64,000 nt of DNA from Chitinophaga sp. H8 (GCF_040567655.1 NZ_JBEXAC010000001.1:1674001-1738000), one strand, 5' to 3'. Shown: positions 27,567 to 37,284, counted from the first letter of the stretch. Made by a program: numbers and translations. The notes: generated by a model not told the origin, from the letters alone.

Positions 27567-29042
27567 ATGAAAAAGATCCTGCTGATGCTTTTTGCAGGGC
27601 TGTCATCTTATTGTGTGTATGCCCAGTCTGTTACAGTGCCTACCTTAGACACCTCTTTGCTTGATGCCGGAGAATTGGGAGCACTCCGTTCCGATAATAT
27701 TAAAAAGGAACTCTCCGCTATCGCATTTATTGATGCGGATGGTGAAAAAGGCCAAGGCGTTTTTCTTGATAAAGATCTGTTGCTGACCAGTTACTCGCTC
27801 GTAGCTAATAAAAACAGTGTCCGGTATTATGTGCAGGGCGATCCGGTGGAAAGAAGCATAGCAGGGTATGTCGTGGCCGATGAAGCACATGGCCTCATTT
27901 TATTAAAAACAGCTGACATCCACGATAATAGCATCGTTTCTCCCTATTATTCCTCTCAAATGCTTCCACCAGCTATCACAAGAGATTTGGTGGTATATTA
28001 TCTGTCCCGGCAAAATACGGATACTTATCAGATTGGCCGGGCATCTGTACCCAAGCCGGAATATCCCGGAGTTCGCAGATTTGAGCACTACCACTTAGTG
28101 CCTATGGATTACAAGGGTGCAGAGCCGATCAACGGCTGCGTGATTTTATCTTTATATGGCACTACCCGTGGCCTAATGGTATATAAGGAAGGAAAGCCTT
28201 TTCTGGCAAATGCATTACTGATGCAATCCCTGCTATTTCATAAAGGGCTTGATGTGAAAAGAACAGGTGATCTGCCGCTTGCGTATGCAAAACAAAAGAA
28301 AAGCAGTAAATCCACGTTATATAAAGCAGCTGTCAGTTACGATAGAATGATCAACGGTCGGAAAGGTGTATATGACCGTACTACGCTTAATTACATCAAA
28401 CGTGGTCATTCATCCTTATCCCTTTACTTTACGCATACTCCTTTAAATGTGTACCGTTCTACACTTTTTAATCCCAATCTGCAGATGATAGACCTGGAAA
28501 CGGGCATGATTTACAGACCGGAAGAGCGGGAAACTGATGACAGCCACAGGGTATATACGGGTACCAGCTATTTTACCTCATTTCATTTCGCCAATGTGCC
28601 GCCATCTGTTAACCGGGTCATGTTTTTCAACATACCTGAAAAAGTATGGGACTATATGAAAGAAGTGGGTTACAACCGGCCGGATTATTTTAATCCGTTC
28701 TTTAGTACTGTACTGCTGAATAACTTTTCGGGGATCAAAAAAGCTGATTATGACCTGGATGAAAACCGGGCTGATGAAGGCACAATCGCATTTTATTTGC
28801 TAAAAAACAGTAATGCCCGTGGTAATGCTAAAGTGTATGTAAACGGTAAAGAAGCTGGTAGCCTTGACCGTTATTATAATAACCCGCAAAATGAAGGGTA
28901 TTGCGGATTAGATGCTGCGATTACGCTCCGGCTGAAAGCAGGAGAATATAAATATAAAGCGGTTGCCGGCAACAAAGCAGTAATAGAAAGGAAATTCAGG
29001 GTAGAAGCCGGAAAATGTACCAGCATTCAGATTAAGTTTTAA
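27567..29042 (+). CDS. Exported trypsin-fold-like protein without a catalytic triad
   Basis: This 491-residue protein has a Sec signal (GLSSYCVYAQ, cleavage about residue 20). Residues about 45-215 follow the pattern of a DegP/trypsin-like protease: GQGVFLDKDLLLTSYSLV matches the strand and TxxHV region, ADEAHGLILLK matches DxxxDLALLK, and EPINGCVILSLYG matches PGNSGGPL. The catalytic His, Asp and Ser positions read S77, G109 and G190, so it should be inactive if the fold is right. Residues about 400-491 resemble a DUF2846/PEGA-like domain (AKVYVNGKEAGSLDRYY, LRLKAGEYKYKAVAGNKAV, VEAGKCTSIQIKF). It is the first gene of a three-gene operon of exported proteins. The fold assignment is by eye and needs structure prediction. 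Confidence 0.6.
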   Translation: MKKILLMLFAGLSSYCVYAQSVTVPTLDTSLLDAGELGALRSDNIKKELSAIAFIDADGEKGQGVFLDKDLLLTSYSLVANKNSVRYYVQGDPVERSIAGYVVADEAHGLILLKTADIHDNSIVSPYYSSQMLPPAITRDLVVYYLSRQNTDTYQIGRASVPKPEYPGVRRFEHYHLVPMDYKGAEPINGCVILSLYGTTRGLMVYKEGKPFLANALLMQSLLFHKGLDVKRTGDLPLAYAKQKKSSKSTLYKAAVSYDRMINGRKGVYDRTTLNYIKRGHSSLSLYFTHTPLNVYRSTLFNPNLQMIDLETGMIYRPEERETDDSHRVYTGTSYFTSFHFANVPPSVNRVMFFNIPEKVWDYMKEVGYNRPDYFNPFFSTVLLNNFSGIKKADYDLDENRADEGTIAFYLLKNSNARGNAKVYVNGKEAGSLDRYYNNPQNEGYCGLDAAITLRLKAGEYKYKAVAGNKAVIERKFRVEAGKCTSIQIKF

Positions 29043-29051
29043 TTATCAGTC

Positions 29052-30596
29052 ATGCGAATTATGAAAATATTTCTCCATCAACTGCCGGGTTTGTTTGTTT
29101 TCTTCCTGGCTTTATCCGGGGGGCTTTGTGCACAAACTACCGGTGCCGGCTATGTGTCTGGGATTGAATCAAAAGCCCGTGAGATTAAACAGTTGCAACA
29201 GGACATGGACAATCTTAAATCCCAATTGGCGAAGTTAGATGCAGACAAACTGAAATCCATCAGGAATGCAGAGGAAAGCCTGCGACAGGCTACACAAAGA
29301 ATTAATAACGATGCTTCCTGGAAGAACCGGCTGCAGACAGCCCGGAACGGCTGGGAGGAATTTAATCCCGGAACCTGTTCTGCCGGTGGCCCACCACCTA
29401 TTTGCCCGGCTAATCACTGGTTTAAAAGCAATGTACAGGATGCCATGAAAAGGTACAATGAATACAGGGACAAATTTTTGAAACCTTACCAGGAAGCTAT
29501 TGACCGGGCAAAAATGTCGGGAGAGAGTGAAAAGGAAGCTATCCGGAAGGAAGAACAACGGAAATTGGACAGGATCCCGATATTAAAAAATGAAATGAAT
29601 GAACTGAGCAGAAAGTACAAGGAGCATATCAAAGAAAAGGCAGGTGAGTTATCTACCGGTTACGGAAAAGAGCTGGTACGGTCAGTTGCCGAAGTCCATT
29701 TCCAGGAATCTGTGATCCGTAAGTATCAGGAGCAAATAGAAAAGAACAGGAATGAGGAAATAGAAAATAAGGCAAAAGCCATTGAAAAGGTATCCCGTGA
29801 GATGGAAGACCTGGTAAAAAAACTGCAGTCAGACATCTTGATTCTGGAGCAGGAACAGCAAAAAAGGGTAACCGCTATCGATGATGAGATCGCAGTAATC
29901 AATAAAGCTATAATGGAGCTGCAGGCAAAGATCCGGGAACAGGATACCAGGCTGAGCCAGCATAAAGGAACAGAGCGGGAGCGGCTCGCTATGGAAGAAC
30001 GGCGTAATGAATTGCAAACAGCAGTGTATGCCGAACAAAAAAAGGTGGCAGCAGCAAAAAGTAAGCTTCAGGACCTCAATACACAATTCACGTATGAAAA
30101 AGATCTTTTGAATAAAAAGGTCAACAGCACCAGGCATGGTACTTATGATGCCAAACAGCAGGCACAGCAGATAGTGGAAGCAACCTTTAAAGCAAAACGG
30201 GAACTCTTGCAATCCTCCCTTACGCATGCCGCTACATTGCTGGAGGCCCGGAAGCGCGCTTTTCAGGCCCGCGAAAATGACCTTAATAAAAACTACAATA
30301 ACTGGGCCGGCCGGGTGGATGTTGAATGTAAACGTATCCTTGTTGCCTGTCAGTCAGTGGCTGCCAGCTGCTATGGTGCAGAAGTACCCGGAGAAGCGAA
30401 CCTTGTCTGGAACAAAACAAAAAGTTGTATTGGTAATATAGAGGGGATCAGGAATGCAGGTAATGTGATATACGGTTGTGAAGAACTAAGCGCCTATTAT
30501 GCCACCCTGACGGGATATTTAGATGGTACAGGTACTGCACAGAACGATATACAGCAACAGACCTTTAAAAACAGATTGGATAACATTTACAATTAA
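29052..30596 (+). CDS. Exported long coiled-coil protein
   Basis: This is a 514-residue protein with a signal peptide (FFLALSGGLCAQ). Heptad-rich coiled coil spans about 35-85 and 130-410, with long runs of Glu, Lys, Gln and Arg. A Cys/Pro-rich break near 105-125 (PGTCSAGGPPPICPANHW) and a C-terminal Cys cluster (VECKRILVACQSVAASCYG, KSCIGN, YGCEEL) suggest disulphide-stabilised ends outside the cytoplasm. I do not recognise a named family. It starts 9 bases after the pseudo-protease-like gene and ends 6 bases before the TPR-like gene, so the three products probably form one envelope assembly. The rod shape suggests a spacer or scaffold. Confidence 0.75.
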   Translation: MRIMKIFLHQLPGLFVFFLALSGGLCAQTTGAGYVSGIESKAREIKQLQQDMDNLKSQLAKLDADKLKSIRNAEESLRQATQRINNDASWKNRLQTARNGWEEFNPGTCSAGGPPPICPANHWFKSNVQDAMKRYNEYRDKFLKPYQEAIDRAKMSGESEKEAIRKEEQRKLDRIPILKNEMNELSRKYKEHIKEKAGELSTGYGKELVRSVAEVHFQESVIRKYQEQIEKNRNEEIENKAKAIEKVSREMEDLVKKLQSDILILEQEQQKRVTAIDDEIAVINKAIMELQAKIREQDTRLSQHKGTERERLAMEERRNELQTAVYAEQKKVAAAKSKLQDLNTQFTYEKDLLNKKVNSTRHGTYDAKQQAQQIVEATFKAKRELLQSSLTHAATLLEARKRAFQARENDLNKNYNNWAGRVDVECKRILVACQSVAASCYGAEVPGEANLVWNKTKSCIGNIEGIRNAGNVIYGCEELSAYYATLTGYLDGTGTAQNDIQQQTFKNRLDNIYN

Positions 30597-30602
30597 TAAG
30601 TG

Positions 30603-31718
30603 ATGAACCTGAAAAAGTGGATACTGCTGTTTTGCATCCTGGGTTTTATATCAGCCAGAGGGATCGCACAAACAGCTTTACAACAGGAAGCACAGGAACT
30701 CGAAAAACTGGCCACTGCCAAAAAATGGGATGCCGTTATCCTCCGGTCGCTAGACCTGGTTGCGGATGAACCAACTGCACCGCAGGGCCATTATTATACT
30801 GCGCTGGCACTTTATCATCAGCCTGATTTAGAAAAGGCAGCAACGTTTATAGATAATGTACTGATCTATGGCGATGCAAAATGGAAGGAAAAAGCAAGGG
30901 AGCTGTCGCAAAAAATAACACAATTAAAGGAACATTTTCCAGGGATTCAGCAACTGACGCATTTTGAAAACCTGACAGGGACTCAGTGGCATGCGCTCTG
31001 GAAGCTGGACAAATCCAATATCAATGCAGGGATCAGTGCAATTGAATGTTATGTACGGGAGAGAAATCCGACGGCAGCTGTCACAATCCTTGATGATCCT
31101 GAGTTTGCCGGGTTTCCCGGCGCCAAGGCATTACGCCAAAGATTGAAAAATGATAAGGAAGTAAGCACGGAAGATAAAGCAGTACAGCTGGAAAAACAGG
31201 GAGATACCTATTTTGCGCAGAAAAAATATGCCGAAGCCAAAGTGGTCTATGAAAAAGTTGCTGCAGCACTTAACCCTAAGCCTCAACGCATCACCAGTAA
31301 AATAAAAGATTGTGAAGACGAAATAGCATGGCAACTTGCCTTAAAGGAAAACCGCGTGGAGGCATTCGAGGTTTATTTAAACCGGAACTACCTGCTGCAC
31401 CGGAAGGAAGCCCGCGCCAAGATCATTGATTACATGCGGGCACGGATTGAGAATTATGCCAAAAGCAATGAAATAACACTGGCAGAGGAAAGCTTTAATA
31501 AATACGTGCAGCAATACAAACCTGCCCGGGAGGAGGTGAAGGAATTCGAGGCTATTTTATGTGAACTGTATAAACAGCATATCTATGCCCTCAGTGATAG
31601 TAAATCCCGGAAGGAAATGCAGCAGAGGCTTGACCTGTATTATAAAGCACGCCAGATATGCGCCTTGTCAGAAGCTGATAAAAAAGAAATTTCAAAGCTG
31701 GAAAAGAAGTTGAAATAA
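30603..31718 (+). CDS. Exported TPR-like helical-repeat protein
   Basis: This 371-residue protein has a signal peptide (WILLFCILGFISARGIAQ). An all-helical body follows with tetratricopeptide-like repeats; the clearest, at about 185-225, reads LEKQGDTYFAQKKYAEAKVV. Other segments (WDAVILRSLDLVADEPTAPQ, then HYYTALALYHQPDLEKA) are weaker repeats. The C-terminus is strongly charged (KKEISKLEKKLK). The ATG at 30603 is preferred over the adjoining GTG. It is the last gene of the trio and is followed by a hairpin shared with the convergent locus B. TPRs usually hold other proteins, and the two upstream exported products are the obvious candidates. Confidence 0.75.
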   Translation: MNLKKWILLFCILGFISARGIAQTALQQEAQELEKLATAKKWDAVILRSLDLVADEPTAPQGHYYTALALYHQPDLEKAATFIDNVLIYGDAKWKEKARELSQKITQLKEHFPGIQQLTHFENLTGTQWHALWKLDKSNINAGISAIECYVRERNPTAAVTILDDPEFAGFPGAKALRQRLKNDKEVSTEDKAVQLEKQGDTYFAQKKYAEAKVVYEKVAAALNPKPQRITSKIKDCEDEIAWQLALKENRVEAFEVYLNRNYLLHRKEARAKIIDYMRARIENYAKSNEITLAEESFNKYVQQYKPAREEVKEFEAILCELYKQHIYALSDSKSRKEMQQRLDLYYKARQICALSEADKKEISKLEKKLK

Positions 31719-31755
31719 ATACCTGTTTGATAATAGTACATCTGATAATTATTAT

Positions 31756-31790
31756 AACCGCCGCAGGCATTTCCTGCGGCGGTTGTTGTC
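31756..31790. terminator. Shared hairpin between convergent operons
   Basis: A perfect 12-base stem (AACCGCCGCAGG at 31756-31767 with its complement at 31773-31784) lies between two convergent stop codons. The T-tracts on both sides are weak, but position and stability suit a two-way terminator. Confidence 0.75.
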
Positions 31791-32947
31791 TATAACTTCT
31801 TCTGATAAAAATTACATTTCAATTTATAAGTGGGGCTATCTATAAATTGTTGGGGTTCATAGGTAGGGGGATCAAGGTTATAATCATAAAACTCTTCCAG
31901 CAGATTTTTTGCATTCGCCGTGCTGACTTCCATTCCTCCGGAAACATCCATTTTAGGAGGCGTAATAAACCTGCACTGATAGGTAGCAGCAGGCAATATC
32001 CCATAGAGTGGTTTACCCGCTATCTCCATATATTCCTCTGAACGTAATACGAACTGATTGGGAGTAGAAGATGGCATAGGCAGCACTGTTTCTCCGGTGA
32101 AAACCGGTATTACCTGGTTGAAGGACAGGATAAAGGTCAATTGCCCGAATTTGAAAGGCGCGGTAGCTGTTGTTGGATAAAGTTTTTCCCCGGAAATAAC
32201 TATTACATTTTCTTCAGGAGAGGATACCCTGGGATACCAAAGGGAATAGGGGTTAGTCGAAGTTTCGTACATTAACTGGTCGTTCAGATAAAGCTCCAGG
32301 AAATCATAGTAAAAATTAAAACCAGCTTCCTTCATGGTGATGCTTTTTCCCGGATTGGTGGTATTACTTATTTTTAAGCTGTCTATTACCCCGGAGAGTT
32401 TATGTTCAGTGGCATCAAAATCTTCTACCCGCAGGCTTAGGTTAAAGTTGAACTTATCCTTACTGGTAGGATAGGAGGCATCGGGAAATACATCTGTAAA
32501 AGTCCCTTTTGTATAGGTGAGTGCTATATCACCACCCTCCACTACTTCATTGTTTTGAATGATATAATTACCTTTTACCACCTGTCCGTTTTCATTGATG
32601 GGAAGCTTTATCTGTAATTGTTGAAAGCCAGCCTCTGCTGTGTTGTCATCTAACCGGATCACCAGCTCAAAACCATCGGCATAGCTACCTGAATGCTGTT
32701 TTGTATCACTGAAAGTTTTCCTGGCAATGATGCTGGTTTTTAATGGTGCGTCATTGTAAACCAATTCGATATTCTTTAAATCTTCCGACAATGGAGGTGG
32801 TGGCGGAGGAGGGGGCGGAGGAGGTGGTGGCGGTGGTTTTACTTTTTCTTTAAATTGAAATACGGGTTCCTGTTTCTGACAGGAATTGAATGCGATTGCT
32901 GCCAGCAGCAGCAAGGTTATATATTTTGCCATTACAAACTGTTTCAT
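31790..32947 (-). CDS. Lipoprotein with polyproline stalk, locus B
   Basis: This 385-residue lipoprotein (LLLAAIAFNSC, then QKQEP) has 15 consecutive prolines at about residues 38-52, coded at 32792-32836 by mixed CCN codons. The rest is beta-rich with no domain I can name with confidence. The prolines should form a stiff stalk between the membrane anchor and the folded part; translating such a run needs elongation factor P in other bacteria. It lies 22 bases downstream of the TonB receptor gene, in the SusD position but unlike SusD. A surface ligand-binding partner of the receptor is the likely role. Confidence 0.8.
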   Translation of the reverse strand: MKQFVMAKYITLLLLAAIAFNSCQKQEPVFQFKEKVKPPPPPPPPPPPPPPPLSEDLKNIELVYNDAPLKTSIIARKTFSDTKQHSGSYADGFELVIRLDDNTAEAGFQQLQIKLPINENGQVVKGNYIIQNNEVVEGGDIALTYTKGTFTDVFPDASYPTSKDKFNFNLSLRVEDFDATEHKLSGVIDSLKISNTTNPGKSITMKEAGFNFYYDFLELYLNDQLMYETSTNPYSLWYPRVSSPEENVIVISGEKLYPTTATAPFKFGQLTFILSFNQVIPVFTGETVLPMPSSTPNQFVLRSEEYMEIAGKPLYGILPAATYQCRFITPPKMDVSGGMEVSTANAKNLLEEFYDYNLDPPTYEPQQFIDSPTYKLKCNFYQKKL

Positions 32948-32969
32948 GTTATTTATTTAAAAGAATGTA

Positions 32970-35900
32970 TTATAGATTAAGGCCAATGCCGAGGGTGTAG
33001 TAAACTCCGGTATAGTTGGATTGATAGATATTATCGCCGTGGATTGTTTCATCAGTTTTGTCTGCCAGTTGTCTGATATCTGCAGCCTGCTGTATTTGCA
33101 GGTATCGGGCATTCAGGATGTTTTGTATCCCGCCTTTTATGAATAAGTATTTTCCGGCTTGCTGAGAGAAGCTGAAGTCAAGTGCATGGCGTGGCATTTC
33201 GTAAATATTGGGACTGGAAAGATTGCCAATTGCAGTAAGGCGTTTACCTGCAACGTTATAGTTGGCATTCAGTTTTAATCCGATGGTCTCATCTGTATAA
33301 TTTAAAGCAGCATTGATAAGGTAAGGAGATTGCCCGTATAGCGGCCGCTTTTTGTCCTGCAAACCTGCCCGGTGGCCAAGGTCTACGGTACTGTAGATAT
33401 AAGCAGCATTGAATAAGACGGAAACCCGCTGCATTACCTTACTGATGGTATTACTACCATTGAAATAACGGTGCATACCCAGCATCAGCTCCACCTCCGC
33501 ACCGTAGTTGGTAGCCGCCGCTGCATTGTTCCATTGGAAATTGTTGTACCCACCTGTGCTGGCATAATAATAAAATTCAACTGGATCCTTAAACTTCTTA
33601 TAAAACAAGCCCGCTGTAAACATTTCGCCCGTACCTGGATAGTGCTCGAACCGCAGGTCGTAATTGTCAATGTCTGTCTGGATCTTCAATTCTTCATTAC
33701 CATACGCCAGCCGGTATGTCATCATATCCATATAATAGAAAGTGGATATTTCCCTGAATTCAGGACGGTTTAATGTTTTGGAATAAGCGGCCCGCAACTG
33801 GTTCTTTTTAGTAAAAGCATAGCTGATATTGAAAGAGGGTAGCTTGCTGGTGTTTTTACGCATCAGATCGATACGGCCATCATTGGTAGTGCCGGTGGTT
33901 TTCCAGGTATAGGTGTGCAATTCCTGGGTATTATCTTCTATTCTTAATCCACCATATAGTTTTAACCGTTGTGTAATAGGGATTTCTGCGGCTACATAGC
34001 CTGCCTTGAGTACATTCCGGGCATTGTAACTATTGTTTTTTCCATAATTTTCTGTGATACGTATGGTAGTGTCTGTATCCTTTTCATAACCGAGTTGCCG
34101 GAATTCGAAAGTTCTTTTTTTATCTTCGTAAAAGATCCCCCCTTTCAGACTGATGGTAGTATTAGCTATCTTAACAGGCTGTATAACATCCAGCCCGGCA
34201 GTTTTTATATCTTCCGGTAAAGTAAAAAAGCGTCTGCCCCGGTAAATACCTATGCCAGCAGCAGGTTCTGTAAGGGAGGAATCGTTGTAAAACAGCGCCG
34301 TATCCTGCTTTAAGGTGCGATACCTTTGGTCGGGATCATCATACCTGCTTTTAGTATACCCTATTACCCAATTCACCTGGGTACGATCAAACAGGGTATG
34401 ATGGCCGGATAATTGTCCGGTGTAAATGCCTCTATAGCCATTAGTCAGAATATACTGCCGCACGTTTTGACCGGAATATAATCCGGAGCCATCGGAGGCG
34501 GCGTCCCCGGTAGTACCATTTCGCACAATGGCATTGGTACTGCCCATATGTGTGTACAGATTTTTAAAACTGATGCGATGGTTTTTATTTATTTCCAGGG
34601 AAAGGTTCAGTAAACTATTTAACCGGACATTATGACTGTAGGATTGATCGGCAAACCTGAATCCACTGGAAAAGACACTGCTCATTAAGCCGGAAGTATT
34701 TTGTGCAATGACGCTATACTGGTAAGTATTAGAATAATTAAAAGCACCTACTATACCCAGCCTGGAAGTATTTCCCATGGCAATACGCTTCGTGAAATCC
34801 AGGTTGAACCGATGGTCAACAGGAGCTTTGCCTGGATATAGCTCCCAGTTATTGTTAATTTTTGAGGTAAGCGCCCTTTTATCAACATCCGTTGCCTGGT
34901 CAATTCTCCCGGGAACATCTGCCGGCAAATTATAGGTGCCATCATCATAGCCCAGCCAGGCTTTTTTGCCCTGCTTTTGTTCAAAGAATTCTTTGAAGGT
35001 AGTATGTGCATTGGCGGAGGCGGAATAACCAATGTTAAAGCTGTTTTTTACGGGGATTTCAGTGGTATATACTTTGATAACCCCTCCGGCAAAATCGCCT
35101 GGCAGCTCTGGCACTGCCGTTTTATAGATCATGATACGATCGATCAGACTGGATGGCATGATATCAAAACTGAAGGCGCGACTGTCTGGTTCAAAGCTGG
35201 GAGCAATTACATTGTTGAGCATCACCGTGTTGTATCGCTGAGGTAATCCCCTGATGATGACCAACCTGTTTTGAATGATGCTGACTCCTGAAATACGGCG
35301 TACTACTTCTGCCGCATCTCTGTCCTGGCTGCGGGAAATCTGCTCCTTGGAAATACCGCTTACTACCGCATCGGCGCCATGTATTTCATCTATAATGGCA
35401 ATATTGGTACCTGTTTCCCGGATACGGTTGGCAGAAACGGTGATCGTACCCAGCCGGCCTTTATCTCTTTTTAATGGGATAATGATGTTAAAATCTTCAT
35501 TATCCCGGATGATAATATCCGTTACCTTCTTTGTGCCATAACCTACAGACGATACGGTGGCTTCGTATTTCCCTTTAGGTAAAGCCATGGTAAAAGCACC
35601 CTGTTCGTCTGTAGTCACGCCCTTACCGCCTATCCGGATCGTAGCGCCTATTACCGGTTGTTCGTTTTCTTCATCTATTACCTTTCCAGCAATCCTGCCA
35701 GTAGATTTTTGTGGTATTAGCGCCGGTAAAGCAGCGATAGAAATGGACTTTCCCTCTATACGGTAATTAATATATCCGGACTGATGTAAAGTGTTTAATA
35801 CCTGTTCGTAAGATTGATGGATAAGATCAGGTAATCTATTTACCAGTCTGGTTTGCAAGGCATCATAATCATACAGGAACTTATATGCAGGCTGCCGTTG

Positions 35901-36059
35901 TTCCAGTTCCCGGATAATACTCCCCAGGCTATCTTTACCCCCAGTTACCTGTGCCCTTACCTGGTAAGTGTAAATCAGCAGGAGGCAACCCATAAAAGCA
36001 GGCAGGACCCATGTTGTTTTTTGTCTTTTTGACGGATGAAGCAGTGTACTATTGTACAT
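32970..36059 (-). CDS. TonB-dependent receptor/signal transducer with STN domain, locus B
   Basis: This is a 1029-residue outer-membrane receptor. The signal segment is at about 17-36 (VLPAFMGCLLLIYTYQVRAQ), a diverged STN domain at about 42-108, a carboxypeptidase-regulatory-like domain at about 121-196 (GRIAGKVIDEENEQPVIGAT), a plug with AAEVVRRISGVSI and IRGLPQRYN, and a barrel to the end (TLGIGLNL). The plug shares the IYKT motif and layout with the locus A receptor, so the two belong to the same non-SusC group. It should signal to the FecR encoded upstream. Only one lipoprotein gene follows. Confidence 0.9.
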   Translation of the reverse strand: MYNSTLLHPSKRQKTTWVLPAFMGCLLLIYTYQVRAQVTGGKDSLGSIIRELEQRQPAYKFLYDYDALQTRLVNRLPDLIHQSYEQVLNTLHQSGYINYRIEGKSISIAALPALIPQKSTGRIAGKVIDEENEQPVIGATIRIGGKGVTTDEQGAFTMALPKGKYEATVSSVGYGTKKVTDIIIRDNEDFNIIIPLKRDKGRLGTITVSANRIRETGTNIAIIDEIHGADAVVSGISKEQISRSQDRDAAEVVRRISGVSIIQNRLVIIRGLPQRYNTVMLNNVIAPSFEPDSRAFSFDIMPSSLIDRIMIYKTAVPELPGDFAGGVIKVYTTEIPVKNSFNIGYSASANAHTTFKEFFEQKQGKKAWLGYDDGTYNLPADVPGRIDQATDVDKRALTSKINNNWELYPGKAPVDHRFNLDFTKRIAMGNTSRLGIVGAFNYSNTYQYSVIAQNTSGLMSSVFSSGFRFADQSYSHNVRLNSLLNLSLEINKNHRISFKNLYTHMGSTNAIVRNGTTGDAASDGSGLYSGQNVRQYILTNGYRGIYTGQLSGHHTLFDRTQVNWVIGYTKSRYDDPDQRYRTLKQDTALFYNDSSLTEPAAGIGIYRGRRFFTLPEDIKTAGLDVIQPVKIANTTISLKGGIFYEDKKRTFEFRQLGYEKDTDTTIRITENYGKNNSYNARNVLKAGYVAAEIPITQRLKLYGGLRIEDNTQELHTYTWKTTGTTNDGRIDLMRKNTSKLPSFNISYAFTKKNQLRAAYSKTLNRPEFREISTFYYMDMMTYRLAYGNEELKIQTDIDNYDLRFEHYPGTGEMFTAGLFYKKFKDPVEFYYYASTGGYNNFQWNNAAAATNYGAEVELMLGMHRYFNGSNTISKVMQRVSVLFNAAYIYSTVDLGHRAGLQDKKRPLYGQSPYLINAALNYTDETIGLKLNANYNVAGKRLTAIGNLSSPNIYEMPRHALDFSFSQQAGKYLFIKGGIQNILNARYLQIQQAADIRQLADKTDETIHGDNIYQSNYTGVYYTLGIGLNL

Positions 36060-36162
36060 GATGTACTTTTATTTTTGGTTTTAAAATGACAGGTGAAGCC
36101 AAAGGTTCCCCCTTGACACTGCTATGATGCGGTGCCGTGGGTATTTTGTTTTATGTCTGGAA

Positions 36163-37134
36163 TTAATAAATAATGATGCTGTTGTCCCCGCTTTTTTTAC
36201 AGTGCAGCCCGTGTACAAATAACAGCCTGTTCAGTACAGCGGATACATCTCCCTGCAATGACAATGTTCCGGAAAAATGTTTGCTGTCAATGGATTTGTT
36301 GCTGGTAATGACTACGCTATAGTATGTTTGCAGATAGTCAATGATATCTTTGAATGATTCATTCCTACATAAGATTTCTTTTGTTTTCCAGGCCAGCGCG
36401 TAAGCCGACATGGGGGTGGTGGTTAGTTGTCCGGAATGAGCATCATATATGGCTGCATGTGCCGGATCTAATACCTGAGGGGAAGCTCCTGAAACAGTGA
36501 GCGCTACTTTTCCTGTAAATAAAGTGACGGTAGTTTGTGCTGCAATTGTATCCTGCTTTATATTAAAAGTGGTACCCAGGACTTCCGTAGTAAGACCACC
36601 GGCAGCAACAGTAAAGGGATGGGCCGGATCAGGAGCAATATCAAAATAGGCTTCTCCGTTCAATATGATATGACGCTGTTGCGTAAAGGAGACCGTATCC
36701 AGTTCCAGTGAAGTGTTTTTATTGAGCCATACGGTGCTGCCATCTGTTAATTGGACCTGGTATAATCCATCCCCATTATTCCTGATATGCTTCATGGCAG
36801 CAGTCGGGTTACCGTTATCAGCTCCCTGTTGCCAGAAATAAGCGCCCGTGATGATCATTATCAGCGGGATCACAGCGGCGGCTATGCGTAACAGCCATTT
36901 GCTGTTTAAGGGATGTACTTTTTTTACAGGCGCCTGTAATGCCAGTTGCCCCGTTAACCACGCGTACATCCTTGCTGATTGGTCTGCCGCCGGATGATAT
37001 TGTGGGTCATCTGTCAGTTGTTCTTCCGGCATCCCATATTGCAGGAAATACTGTTGTAGTTGTTCCTGTTCACTTGTAGTGCTGGTACCGTTTAACCACC
37101 GGTCTATTAACTGATGAACTGAATTGTTATTCAT
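36163..37134 (-). CDS. FecR-type anti-sigma factor, locus B
   Basis: This 323-residue protein has a cytoplasmic N-terminus (VHQLIDRWLNGTSTTSEQEQ), a membrane segment at about 84-106 (LLRIAAAVIPLIMIITGAYF), a FecR domain (VQLTDGSVWLNKNTSLELD, GEAYFDIA, FTVAAGGLTTEVLGTTFNI) and a C-terminal DUF4974-like domain (CRNESFKDIIDYLQTYYSV to SIIIY). It lies between the sigma gene and the receptor gene on the minus strand. The 103-base gap to the receptor holds only a weak imperfect hairpin, unlike the other loci. Confidence 0.92.
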   Translation of the reverse strand: MNNNSVHQLIDRWLNGTSTTSEQEQLQQYFLQYGMPEEQLTDDPQYHPAADQSARMYAWLTGQLALQAPVKKVHPLNSKWLLRIAAAVIPLIMIITGAYFWQQGADNGNPTAAMKHIRNNGDGLYQVQLTDGSTVWLNKNTSLELDTVSFTQQRHIILNGEAYFDIAPDPAHPFTVAAGGLTTEVLGTTFNIKQDTIAAQTTVTLFTGKVALTVSGASPQVLDPAHAAIYDAHSGQLTTTPMSAYALAWKTKEILCRNESFKDIIDYLQTYYSVVITSNKSIDSKHFSGTLSLQGDVSAVLNRLLFVHGLHCKKSGDNSIIIY

Positions 37135-37284
37135 TTCTTATGACTTTTGTAAAGCAGCTTTATAACAATACCGTTTTAAAAAGCGCATCGTACCATGTCA
37201 GGTATCGAATTCACAATTTGGTAACATAGCCTGCTTTTTCTGCTGCGATCGCAATCGGAGGGTGGAGAAGAGGGGAAGTATTGT

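Noticed and set aside
36060..36162. Strong hairpin in the locus B FecR-to-receptor gap
   Set aside because: Only short CAAGG/CCTTTG-type pairing with bulges is visible, clearly weaker than in the other loci.
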